Positions 1-6,475 of a stretch of 7,559 nucleotides of DNA are shown here, piece after piece. The stretch lies in NCBI GenBank assembly GCA_025356505.1, contig JANXSV010000180.1, positions 1 through 7,559 on the forward strand, read 5' to 3'. The stretch's first letter is position 1. Each line of letters begins with the position of its first letter. Position numbers and translations under genes: made by a program. This DNA comes from Methylovirgula sp. (GTDB taxonomy: Bacteria; Pseudomonadota; Alphaproteobacteria; Rhizobiales; Beijerinckiaceae). Below the pieces are notes generated by a model, which did no database searches, had not been told where the DNA came from, and was given only the letters and a program-made list of their open reading frames with translations.

Positions 1-780
1 ATAGGCTCTCATTTTATTTCCAATACCTGTACCTCGCCCCTCCTGATCAAGATAAAGGATGATGCCGCCTTGCTTGGCTGCCATCGCCTTGGCTGTCTCA
101 CGAAGCTGATCGCCGCAATCGCATTTGAGCGATCCAAATAAATCCCCAGTCAGACAGGCAGAGTGCAGGCGCACCGTGACCGACTGTTCGCGGTCGGGCT
201 GCCCGATGAGCACCGCCACTTGATCACGCAAACCCTCGCCGCCGCGAAACACGACAAATTCCGAAACTGACTCTTCAAGCGGAACCGGAGCCCGCGAGAC
301 GATATGCAGCTTTTGGGTCTGGGCAAGGCGGTATGCCGCAATGGCATCAACGTCGCACGCCAGTTCATTTTCAGACACTGCATCGCGCGTCATAATCAAA
401 GCCGGCAGCGTGAGTGCCAGTTTTGCCAGATCGAGCGCCGCAATTTCAGCTTCCTCCGCAGGTGCAAAAGCCGGAGCGCCAATCAAAGCCCTGCTAATGC
501 CGAGATTTTTCAAATGATCGGGCGCAAGGCCAGCACTCTCCAAGCTGCCACCGCGCGGCAGATTTTGGCCCAGAAACCGCAACCGCGCGCCGCTTAGTAC
601 CAGTTTTGCGCTACTGGCCAACACCAGCGTTTCAGCCTCCAGCCCCTGAACGCGCCATTGCTCTGATGCAGCCCGCAGAATAACCGGGCGTCCCGCACGC
701 AATTCGCTGATGGCGCGCTCTATGGCTATGAGGTCTTTATGGTCCGACACACGAAATTCCAACGAATTAATCTTGCTCAC
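1..780 (-). CDS. ribA: GTP cyclohydrolase II with degenerate RibB-like N-terminal half (3' end cut by window edge)
   Basis: GTP cyclohydrolase II opens the GTP ring to give 2,5-diamino-6-ribosylamino-4-pyrimidinone 5'-phosphate, the first step of riboflavin synthesis in the cytoplasm. The 260 visible codons end in the catalytic domain. [20 protein letters not shown] (residues 204-223) holds the zinc ligands C209, C220 and C222 with the C-X10-C-X-C spacing of E. coli Rib[15 protein letters not shown] (247-260) is the GTP-binding stretch. The roughly 190 residues before it resemble a DHBP synthase (RibB) fold at both ends: [15 protein letters not shown] (21-35) and [17 protein letters not shown] (114-130). 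However, the acidic RibB motif (DDEDRENEGD) and the GHTEA histidine motif are missing, so RibB activity is unlikely. The start is GTG at 778-780, the only plausible start after the in-frame stop at 841-843; the ribosome site is weak (AGGG close upstream). The gene lies 60 bp downstream of the glycosyltransferase and is probably co-transcribed with it. The enzyme family is certain. Whether it is the housekeeping RibA or a pathway-specific paralogue is not. Confidence 0.88.
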   Translation of the reverse strand, partial: MSKINSLEFRVSDHKDLIAIERAISELRAGRPVILRAASEQWRVQGLEAETLVLASSAKLVLSGARLRFLGQNLPRGGSLESAGLAPDHLKNLGISRALIGAPAFAPAEEAEIAALDLAKLALTLPALIMTRDAVSENELACDVDAIAAYRLAQTQKLHIVSRAPVPLEESVSEFVVFRGGEGLRDQVAVLIGQPDREQSVTVRLHSACLTGDLFGSLKCDCGDQLRETAKAMAAKQGGIILYLDQEGRGTGIGNKMRAY

Positions 781-840
781 CGCCCTGCGAGCCTTAGCGC
801 CTGCAATTGGGGCAAGTAAAACAAAGTTACAAGTGGGACT

Positions 841-1896
841 CTAGAAAGCCACCCTTGCGTTTTTAACAACTTGCGCAATCAGCTTAACCGAAGCCGGCCA
901 ATCGGGCAATTTTTGACCTGCCTGCCAACTTTTGTCGGCGGTTTGGGCGCGCAACTCAGGCGAATGCAACAATGACTCAATCGCTAGCTTGAGGGCTTCG
1001 CTGTTTGCAGGCGGCACCTTGAGCCCTGCGCCATCAGGCACCGTCTGCGAAGCCGCGCCGCCGGTAGTGCAGACGATAGGTAGCCCACGCGCCATCGCCT
1101 CGGCAAGAGCCATTCCATAACCCTCAAACAGGCTCGGCATCAGAAAAATATCGGTGTTCTGATAAAGCAGCTCAAGTTGCTCCGCCGACATTTCATCATG
1201 CAGCGTCACACGCGCCGCTAAAGTTGAACCGTTTACGGCTTGGATCAATTGCCGCGCATAGGCAGCATCAAGGCTCTGGCTTCCGGCGATGGTCAAATGC
1301 CAATCAAAGTGGAGAATATCTTTCAAAGCGTCGAATAGAAATTCGTAGCCCTTTCGCGCAATCACAGATCCCACGCACAACATCTGCACTTGCCCGTCAC
1401 GGCTGCTGCCCCGGGCGCGGGCGGCGGCAACAGTGCCAGGAACGGCAATGGTGATCTTGTCTCGGGATACTGCAAAATCATCGACCAGTTGCCGGGCCGT
1501 GTAGGGGCTAGACACCACCACGGCATGGGCAAAATCGAGAGCCGCACGCTCAGCTTTGTCCCAACCCTGCGCCGCCGCTCCGCTCAAACCAAGCTCCGCG
1601 CTCAGCGGATGATGAACCAAAGCGACCACAGGAGCGTGGATTGTGTTCCTCAAAGGGGCGTCCAGACAGGAAAGCCCCAGACTATCAACCAGCAGAACCT
1701 GATCGGGCGGGACAAGCGCCATAAGCCGCGTGGCTTGTGCGAGCTCTTCAGGAGTGCCGTTCGGCAAGTTTGACGGCAATTGCAGATGCTGAACTTGCAC
1801 GCCGAACTGCGGCAGCAAGGCCAGAACCTTGCGATTATAGCCCATGCCGCCGTTGCGCATATTGATATTACCAGGCACGGCAAAGGTAGCGTGCAT
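841..1896 (-). CDS. Glycosyltransferase, GT-B fold, GT4-like (substrate unknown)
   Basis: This 351-residue cytoplasmic protein transfers a sugar from an activated donor to an unknown acceptor. No signal peptide or membrane segment is visible. The N-terminal half carries the glycine-rich loop NMRNGGMGY (12-20) and VVALVHHPLSAELGL (90-104), typical of the acceptor domain. The C-terminal half is a Glycos_transf_1 domain: LCVGSVIARKGYEFL (173-187), with R181/K182 as likely donor-phosphate contacts, then LTIAG (201-205), and the EX7E signature in FLMPSLFEGYGMALAEAMARG (251-271), with E258 and E266 eight residues apart. This is a retaining GT4-type arrangement. The length is normal and the gene looks intact. 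It starts with ATG 3 bp after the HAD gene's stop, so the two are almost surely co-transcribed and perhaps translationally coupled. Neighbouring GTP cyclohydrolase II suggests a small GTP-derived acceptor, but a cell-envelope role cannot be excluded. From memory, similar transferases sit beside pterin-type genes in other alphaproteobacteria; I could not check this. Confidence 0.85.
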   Translation of the reverse strand: MHATFAVPGNINMRNGGMGYNRKVLALLPQFGVQVQHLQLPSNLPNGTPEELAQATRLMALVPPDQVLLVDSLGLSCLDAPLRNTIHAPVVALVHHPLSAELGLSGAAAQGWDKAERAALDFAHAVVVSSPYTARQLVDDFAVSRDKITIAVPGTVAAARARGSSRDGQVQMLCVGSVIARKGYEFLFDALKDILHFDWHLTIAGSQSLDAAYARQLIQAVNGSTLAARVTLHDEMSAEQLELLYQNTDIFLMPSLFEGYGMALAEAMARGLPIVCTTGGAASQTVPDGAGLKVPPANSEALKLAIESLLHSPELRAQTADKSWQAGQKLPDWPASVKLIAQVVKNARVAF

Positions 1897-1899
1897 GAT

Positions 1900-2595
1900 T
1901 TACACCAAAGATTGTAAAAACGCCGTCAGGTCGGCCGTGACGAAATCGACTTCGGGATTTTTCAGGTCCGCCTCAGAGCCCAAACTACGGTCGCCCTCGT
2001 CGCGGTGGTCTACAGCACCGGTTTGCGGAATAACCAAAACCGTTTTCATGCCGACAGCGTGCGGAACTGTGAGGTTTTTGACAATATCTTCGAACATGGC
2101 CGCAGAGCGCGGGTTCACATCATGCTTTTTGAAAAACCGCTCATAGGTGATGGCATGCGGCTTGGGCACCAATTCAGCCGCCACAATGTCAAATATGCCG
2201 TCAAAATGATGCACGATATCAAGCGCGGAAGCGGTTTCGTGAGCGTGATAATGCGAGCCATTGGTGAACACCAGCTTGCGCCCAGGCAAAGCGGCGAGCG
2301 CCGCGCCCAGAGCGTGGTTTGGCAACAAGGAACTGCGATCAATTTTATGCACAAAATCGAGGAATTCGTGCGGATCGACGTGATGGCGCTGCATTAGGCC
2401 TGACAATGAAGTCCCGAATTCATGATAATATGCCTTTTGCATCGCCCTCGCTGCCACGCGGTCCAGTTCAAAGCGCGTGGCAATATAGCTGGTTATGCGC
2501 TCGTCGATTTTTGGCCATAAATCCGCATGCGGCGGATAGAGCGTGTTATCCAGGTCAAAAACCCAAGTGTCCACATGCGCGAAGGCCGTTTTCAA
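1900..2595 (-). CDS. HAD-superfamily phosphatase, pyrimidine 5'-nucleotidase-like
   Basis: This 231-residue soluble HAD hydrolase probably dephosphorylates pyrimidine nucleotides or a related phosphate ester. All HAD motifs are present: motif [10 protein letters not shown] (13-21), with nucleophile D14 and acid/base D16; motif II FTNGS (110-114); motif III lysine K145 in LVPKPHAIT; and motif IV E169-D170 in MFEDIVKN, which binds magnesium. A helical cap lies between motifs I and II. The layout matches the yeast SDT1/PHM8-like pyrimidine 5'-nucleotidase group rather than phosphoglycolate phosphatase. The start is TTG at 2593-2595, overlapping the argB stop in the tetranucleotide TTGA. The only other in-frame start before motif I is a GTG seven codons later, so no ATG start exists. 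Its position directly after argB fits a gene pair I recall from rhizobia. Because GTP cyclohydrolase II lies downstream, it could also be the riboflavin-pathway phosphatase, which in other bacteria is a HAD enzyme. The family is secure; the substrate is inferred. Confidence 0.87.
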   Translation of the reverse strand: MKTAFAHVDTWVFDLDNTLYPPHADLWPKIDERITSYIATRFELDRVAARAMQKAYYHEFGTSLSGLMQRHHVDPHEFLDFVHKIDRSSLLPNHALGAALAALPGRKLVFTNGSHYHAHETASALDIVHHFDGIFDIVAAELVPKPHAITYERFFKKHDVNPRSAAMFEDIVKNLTVPHAVGMKTVLVIPQTGAVDHRDEGDRSLGSEADLKNPEVDFVTADLTAFLQSLV

Positions 2596-3488
2596 CGGGT
2601 GATCAGCGTCCCTGCGCCAAGGTCGGTCAAGAGTTCTACAAGCACAGCATGAGGCACCTTGCCGTCGAGAATAACCACGCCTTCTACGCCCTGCTCAAGC
2701 GCGTAAATGCATGTTTCGACCTTAGGAATCATGCCACCGGTAATTGTGCCATCGGCAATAAGCCCGTGAATTTGAGAGACCTTCAGCTCTTTGATCAGGT
2801 TTTTATTCTTGTCCAAAACACCGGGCACGTCCGTGAGCAACAGGAGCCGTTTCGCCTTCAGCGCGCCCGCAATTGCTCCTGCGAAAGTGTCGGCATTCAC
2901 ATTATAGGTTTCGCCATCCTTGCCTTGCGCCACTGGGGCAAGGACGGGAATAAGCTCGCGCCCGAGCACCTGCTCAAGCACCGTCGCGTCAACTTTATCC
3001 GGCTCACCGACAAAACCCAGATCTATATAATGTTCAATATTTGAGTCCGGATCGCGCACGGTACGTCCCACCTTTTTGGCGGTGACCATGTTGCCGTCTT
3101 TGCCGCAAAGGCCGATGGCTCGTCCGCCCTCGCGGTTGATTGTGCCGACGATCTGCTTGTTGATTGACCCGGCAAGCACCATTTCGACAATCTCAACCGT
3201 GGCCTTGTCGGTGATGCGCAATCCGCCGGAAAACTCACTTTTGATGCCAAGCTTAGCCAGCATCGCGCCGATTTGCGGCCCGCCGCCGTGCACGACCACC
3301 GGATTGACGCCGGACTGCTCCAGCAACACCATGTCCTTGGCAAAATCGCGCGCCACCTTCTCGTCACCCATGGCATGGCCGCCATATTTCACCACGATAA
3401 TGCTTTCATCATAGCGCAGCATATGCGGCAGCGCGTTGATGAGAATCGAGGCGACATCGTGTGCATCTGGCTTGAGTGAATCTGACAT
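2592..3488 (-). CDS. argB: Acetylglutamate kinase
   Basis: ArgB phosphorylates N-acetyl-L-glutamate with ATP, the second step of arginine biosynthesis, in the cytoplasm. The 298-residue protein is complete and shows the amino-acid kinase fold: VKYGGHAM (33-40) with the phosphate-binding K34, [10 protein letters not shown] (64-73), the substrate-binding NVNADTFAG (196-204), [10 protein letters not shown] (217-226), and GGMIPKVE (251-258) with its catalytic-site lysine K256. About 33 residues precede K34, far more than the few in E. coli ArgB. They form the predicted N-terminal helix (roughly residues 6-25) that marks hexameric, arginine-inhibited enzymes. The C-terminal [15 protein letters not shown] (280-294) also fits that class, so feedback inhibition by arginine is likely. 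The ATG at 3486-3488 has no clear Shine-Dalgarno sequence. It heads a compact unit with the HAD gene (4-bp overlap) and the glycosyltransferase. The enB/yidC-type genes I would expect upstream of argB in rhizobia are absent; betA lies there instead. Confidence 0.97.
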   Translation of the reverse strand: MSDSLKPDAHDVASILINALPHMLRYDESIIVVKYGGHAMGDEKVARDFAKDMVLLEQSGVNPVVVHGGGPQIGAMLAKLGIKSEFSGGLRITDKATVEIVEMVLAGSINKQIVGTINREGGRAIGLCGKDGNMVTAKKVGRTVRDPDSNIEHYIDLGFVGEPDKVDATVLEQVLGRELIPVLAPVAQGKDGETYNVNADTFAGAIAGALKAKRLLLLTDVPGVLDKNKNLIKELKVSQIHGLIADGTITGGMIPKVETCIYALEQGVEGVVILDGKVPHAVLVELLTDLGAGTLITR

Positions 3489-3535
3489 GAGGCCGCAAAA
3501 GGTTTGAGAAAGAGAAAGCTGTATGACTTGCCTCG

Positions 3536-3564
3536 GTTCTAGACGATGCAGCCGCCGCGCTCAA
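3536..3564 (-). promoter_or_regulatory. Candidate sigma-70-type promoter for argB
   Basis: On the minus strand, TTGAGC (3564-3559) and TAGAAC (3541-3536) are separated by 17 bp. Each hexamer matches the sigma-70 consensus at 4 of 6 positions and the spacing is optimal. Transcription would start near 3529, leaving a leader of about 40 nt before argB. It lies in the 118-bp gap between betA and argB, so it would let argB and the genes after it be transcribed independently of betA. The match is by eye only. Confidence 0.35.
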
Positions 3565-3606
3565 TTGGAAAGTGTCGCCTCTGTGGCACTTAACCTTATC
3601 GCCGCC

Positions 3607-5265
3607 TCACCTCTGGCTGATCTCCCAATCGGGGTTCTGCCACACCGGCGCATTGGACTGCGCCAAAGGCGCTTTGCCCAAAATATGATCTGCCGCTTTT
3701 TCGGCCAGCATGATTGTAGGCGCGTTCAAATTGCCGTTGGTGATCAATGGCAAAATCGAGCTGTCGACCACATTCAGGTTTTCGACGCCGATAACGCGCG
3801 TTTGCGAATCCACCACCGCCATCGCATCATCGGGGTCACCCATTTTGCAGGTGCCAGACGGGTGATAGGCACTTTCAACATGCTGGCGCACAAAAGCGTC
3901 GATGTCCGCGTCACGCGTCACGCTCTTGCCTGGCTGAAGTTCAGCAGCGTAATACGGTTTGAAAGCCTCGGTTTCGAACACTTCACGCGTCAGCCGCACG
4001 CAGGCGCGCATCTCCGCCCAGTCATCCTCGTGCGAAAGGTAATTGAAGCGGATTTCCGGTTTCTCGGTCGCAGCCGCGGTTTTGATCTTGACCGAGCCAC
4101 GACTTTTCGAACGCATAGGCCCCACATGCGCCTGAAATCCGTGTTCGCTAGCCATCTTGCCGCCGTTATACGAAACAGCAAGAGGCAGAAAATGAAACTG
4201 GATGTCGGGATAGGGAACCCCGGCGCGGCTGCGGATGAAGCCGCCGGACTCGAAATGATTTGAGGCGCCAAGTCCGCCGCCGGTCGCCATCCATTGCATC
4301 CCGATCAGCGCTTTGCGCCACGGGCTCAACACCGGATAGAGCGTAATCGGCTGGGAGCTTTTGATCTGAAAGTAAAACTCAAGGTGATCCATCAGATTGG
4401 CCCCGACCCCTGCGCGGTGAACCAATGGCGCGACACCTGTTTTTTTCAGATGTTCACTGTCGCCAATGCCGGAAAGTTGTAGCAATTGCGGCGAATTGAT
4501 TGCTCCGCCGCACAGAACGACGGCGCGGCGCGCTTTGGCCTGAAATTTACTTCCCTTACAGGTATATGCCACTCCGACGGCTTTTTTGCCCTCGAACAGC
4601 ACCTTTTCCACCAAACACCGCGAACGCAATCGCAGATTTTTGCGCCGTAACGCCGGGCGAAGATATGCATTGGCGGCTGACCAGCGCACCCCGCGATGCA
4701 CTGTCATGTCGAAGGCGCCAAACCCCTCTTGCCGGAAGCCGTTCAAATCAGAGGACTCGCCATAACCGGCCTCAACGCCGGCTGCAATAAAAGCCCCGTA
4801 AAGCGGATTCAGCATATCGCCTTTGCGGGTGTGCAGCGGTCCATCGCCGCCGCGGTAAGCGTCTGCACCGCGCGAATAAGTCTCGGAGCGTTGGAAATAC
4901 GGCAAAACATCAGCGTAGGACCAGCCTCGCGCTCCCAAGTGTTCCCACGTGTTAAAATCCTCAGCATGTCCACGCACATAGACCATGCCGTTCACGGAGG
5001 ACGATCCGCCAATCACTTTGCCGCGCGGCACATGCATCCGGCGGTTATTGAGATTGGCCTCTGGCTCACTGTGATAACCCCAGTCAAATTGCTTTGAATT
5101 CATCGGGATAGCCAAGGCACTTGGCATCTGAACGAAGGGCGACGCGTCGGAACCGCCAAATTCGAGCAGCAGAACGGACGTGCCCGCATCCGCGCTCATG
5201 CGGTTGGCCAGCACACATCCCGCCGACCCGGCTCCTACGATGATATAGTCAAATTCCGTTTGCAT
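3607..5265 (-). CDS. betA: Choline dehydrogenase (GMC oxidoreductase)
   Basis: BetA is an FAD-dependent, membrane-associated enzyme that oxidises choline to betaine aldehyde and feeds electrons to the respiratory chain. BetB or BetA itself completes the step to glycine betaine. The 552-residue protein matches BetA throughout: the FAD-binding YIIVGAGSAG near the N-terminus (glycines 11, 13 and 16), the GMC signature GGSSSVNGM (86-94), the second signature GAINSPQLLQLSG (254-266), and HPSGTCKMG with the catalytic histidine H468. N512 in TNGNLNAPTIM lies 44 residues later, the same spacing as the H466/N510 pair of choline oxidase. The tail NAPVWQNPDWE is of a kind I associate with rhizobial BetA. 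I chose the ATG at 5263-5265 because it gives MQTEFDYIIVG, aligning with E. coli MQFDYIIIG; an in-frame GTG at 5281-5283 would add six residues. Neither start has a good ribosome site. The gene is divergent from choXWV, which imports its substrate. No betB or betI is in the window, and no terminator is evident before argB. Confidence 0.94.
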   Translation of the reverse strand: MQTEFDYIIVGAGSAGCVLANRMSADAGTSVLLLEFGGSDASPFVQMPSALAIPMNSKQFDWGYHSEPEANLNNRRMHVPRGKVIGGSSSVNGMVYVRGHAEDFNTWEHLGARGWSYADVLPYFQRSETYSRGADAYRGGDGPLHTRKGDMLNPLYGAFIAAGVEAGYGESSDLNGFRQEGFGAFDMTVHRGVRWSAANAYLRPALRRKNLRLRSRCLVEKVLFEGKKAVGVAYTCKGSKFQAKARRAVVLCGGAINSPQLLQLSGIGDSEHLKKTGVAPLVHRAGVGANLMDHLEFYFQIKSSQPITLYPVLSPWRKALIGMQWMATGGGLGASNHFESGGFIRSRAGVPYPDIQFHFLPLAVSYNGGKMASEHGFQAHVGPMRSKSRGSVKIKTAAATEKPEIRFNYLSHEDDWAEMRACVRLTREVFETEAFKPYYAAELQPGKSVTRDADIDAFVRQHVESAYHPSGTCKMGDPDDAMAVVDSQTRVIGVENLNVVDSSILPLITNGNLNAPTIMLAEKAADHILGKAPLAQSNAPVWQNPDWEISQR

Positions 5266-5360
5266 AGGCCAGTTGTGCTTCACGCACTGCGCAAAACTTC
5301 ACATAGATCGCCGTTTCATGTCGTTTCCCCGCAAGGGAGCCTCGGTTAAGTTTGGCTGAA

Positions 5361-5387
5361 TTACGACGGCGTAAATTTCGTTTACGA
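5361..5387. promoter_or_regulatory. Candidate operator: two overlapping inverted repeats in the betA-choX spacer
   Basis: Three half-sites lie in a row: TTACG (5361-5365), CGTAAA (5370-5375) and TTTACG (5381-5386). The first two form TTACG-N4-CGTAA. The last two form CGTAAA-N5-TTTACG, a perfect 6-bp inverted repeat. The two direct TTACGA copies start 21 bp apart, two helical turns, so a dimer could occupy either palindrome on the same face of the DNA. A dimeric repressor responding to choline, such as a BetI-like TetR protein, would make sense, but no regulator gene is in the window. Confidence 0.45.
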
Positions 5388-5448
5388 AGCTTGGCTGCCG
5401 TGCATGATAGAGCGCTTCCGGTGTGCCCATTCAACTCGCACCTTTTTT

Positions 5449-5455
5449 GAGGGAG
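5449..5455 (+). promoter_or_regulatory. Ribosome binding site that fixes the choX start
   Basis: GAGGGAG lies 6 nt before the ATG at 5462-5464. This strong site decides against the in-frame ATG 39 bp upstream (5423), which has no such site and would put 13 extra residues before the signal peptide. Confidence 0.85.
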
Positions 5456-5461
5456 ATCATA

Positions 5462-6406
5462 ATGACACTCAACACCAAGCTTCTCGCGGTCGGCCTGGCT
5501 GCAAGCCTCATGTCATCTGCAGCTTTCGCGGCAGACCCAGCCTCGTGCAAAGCGGTCAAATTTGCTGATGTCGGCTGGACCGATATCACTGCCACCACCG
5601 CCACCGCGTCCGTTCTGCTCAAAGGCCTTGGCTACGAGCCGCATACTGATGTGCTCGCTGTTCCAGTGACCTACACCGCACTTCACAACAAACAAATCGA
5701 CGTGTTTTTGGGCAATTGGATGCCCACCATGGAAGCTGACCGCAAGGCCTATGTCGATGACAAAACTGTTGAAGTGCTCGGTGCTAACCTGACCGGCGCA
5801 AAATATACCCTTGCTGTTCCGACCTATCTCTACGATGCCGGCCTGAAAAGCTTCAAAGATCTTGCCAAGTTTAAGGACAAGCTCGCTGGAAAAATCTACG
5901 GTATCGAGCCGGGCAACGACGGCAATCGCCTGATTCTGGATATGATCAAAGACAATAAATTCGAGCTAAAGGGCTTCGAGGTTGTCGAATCTTCAGAGCA
6001 AGGCATGTTGGCTCAGGTGGAAAAAGCCGCTGGCAAAAATGACCCGATCGTGTTCCTGGGTTGGGAACCTCACCCGATGAACACCAAATACAAAATCAGC
6101 TATCTGTCTGACGGCGATGACGTGTTCGGTCCCGATTTTGGCGGAGCAACCATCTACACCAATACCCGCGCCGGTTTTACCGCCGATTGTCCCAATGCCG
6201 GGGCGCTCATCAACAATTTGAAGTTCACCTTGACGGCGGAAAATCAGATGATGGGTTCAATCCTGTTTGACGGCCTCGAAGGAGAAAAGGCCGCAACAAT
6301 GTGGATCAAAGCCAATCCCGCGGCGCTCGACGGCTGGCTGAAAGATGTCACGACCTTTGATGGCAAGCCCGGCCTTGACGCCGTTAAGAAGAGCCTCGGC
6401 CTCTAA
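5462..6406 (+). CDS. choX: Choline ABC transporter, periplasmic substrate-binding protein
   Basis: ChoX captures choline in the periplasm and delivers it to ChoW/ChoV. The 314-residue precursor begins with a Sec signal peptide: the charged start MTLNTK, a hydrophobic core, and SAAFA followed by ADP, with cleavage predicted after residue 23. The mature protein is an OpuAC-type binding fold. The residues that bind choline in S. meliloti ChoX are all present with a constant offset of four: W39 and D41 (VGWTD), W86 (FLGNWMP), Y115 (GAKYTLAVP), N152 (EPGNDGNR) and W201 (FLGWEPHP). Together they form the aromatic box round the quaternary ammonium group. C29 and C243 match the disulfide that staples the lobes of that protein. 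With the full pocket intact, choline (perhaps also acetylcholine) is a better substrate call than glycine betaine or proline betaine. It is first in the choXWV operon and is followed by a hairpin terminator. It faces betA, whose product oxidises the imported choline. Confidence 0.95.
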   Translation: MTLNTKLLAVGLAASLMSSAAFAADPASCKAVKFADVGWTDITATTATASVLLKGLGYEPHTDVLAVPVTYTALHNKQIDVFLGNWMPTMEADRKAYVDDKTVEVLGANLTGAKYTLAVPTYLYDAGLKSFKDLAKFKDKLAGKIYGIEPGNDGNRLILDMIKDNKFELKGFEVVESSEQGMLAQVEKAAGKNDPIVFLGWEPHPMNTKYKISYLSDGDDVFGPDFGGATIYTNTRAGFTADCPNAGALINNLKFTLTAENQMMGSILFDGLEGEKAATMWIKANPAALDGWLKDVTTFDGKPGLDAVKKSLGL

Positions 6407-6412
6407 ACAAAC

Positions 6413-6444
6413 AAGCCTCGCGAGAGATTTTCGCGGGGCTTTTT
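6413..6444 (+). terminator. Intrinsic terminator-like hairpin between choX and choW
   Basis: AAGCCTCGCGA (6413-6423) pairs with TCGCGGGGCTT (6431-6441) in an 11-bp stem with one G-U pair and a 7-nt loop, running straight into a T tract (6440-6444). It begins six bases after the choX stop and ends before the choW ribosome site. This is a typical Rho-independent signal. Placed inside the operon, it would let only part of the transcripts reach choW and choV, or stabilise the choX messenger. Confidence 0.8.
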
Positions 6445-6475
6445 AATATCCGGCGTTTTGAGGGGAATTTGACAC

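Larger units (their letters stand above)
5266..5461. promoter_or_regulatory. Divergent betA-choX intergenic control region
   Basis: This 196-bp spacer separates the oppositely transcribed choline dehydrogenase and choline importer genes, so it must carry promoters for both. I find no strong sigma-70 promoter for either. The best choX candidate is TTTACG (5381-5386), 16 bp, then CATGAT (5403-5408), which matches at 4 of 6 positions in each hexamer and overlaps the inverted-repeat cluster at 5361-5387. No convincing betA promoter was found. No riboswitch-like structure or small ORF is apparent. Confidence 0.5.

Noticed and set aside
781..840. Small regulatory element or separate promoter between the glycosyltransferase and the cyclohydrolase
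   Set aside because: Only short 4-bp inverted matches round the GTG start were seen, no promoter hexamers with good spacing, and no T-tract hairpin.
2319..3044. 241-codon plus-strand open frame opposite argB and the HAD gene
   Set aside because: It lies antisense to two well-recognised genes, has no domain-like features or ribosome site, and its composition is that of a complementary shadow.
3571..3590. Hairpin AGTGTCGC-CTCT-GTGGCACT between betA and argB as a betA terminator
   Set aside because: Its stem relies on two G-U pairs on the plus strand, which become mismatches in the minus-strand transcript, and there is no T tract on the minus strand.
3523..4263. 246-codon plus-strand open frame opposite the end of betA
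   Set aside because: Antisense to conserved BetA sequence including the catalytic motif region; the translation is rich in Arg and His with no recognisable motif.
5266..5283. In-frame GTG at 5281-5283 as the betA start
   Set aside because: It cannot be excluded, but the ATG at 5263-5265 aligns with the start of known BetA proteins and the six extra residues have no counterpart there.
5423..5461. Upstream in-frame ATG as the choX start
   Set aside because: It would put 13 residues in front of a clear signal peptide and lacks a ribosome site, whereas the ATG at 5462 has GAGGGAG at ideal spacing.
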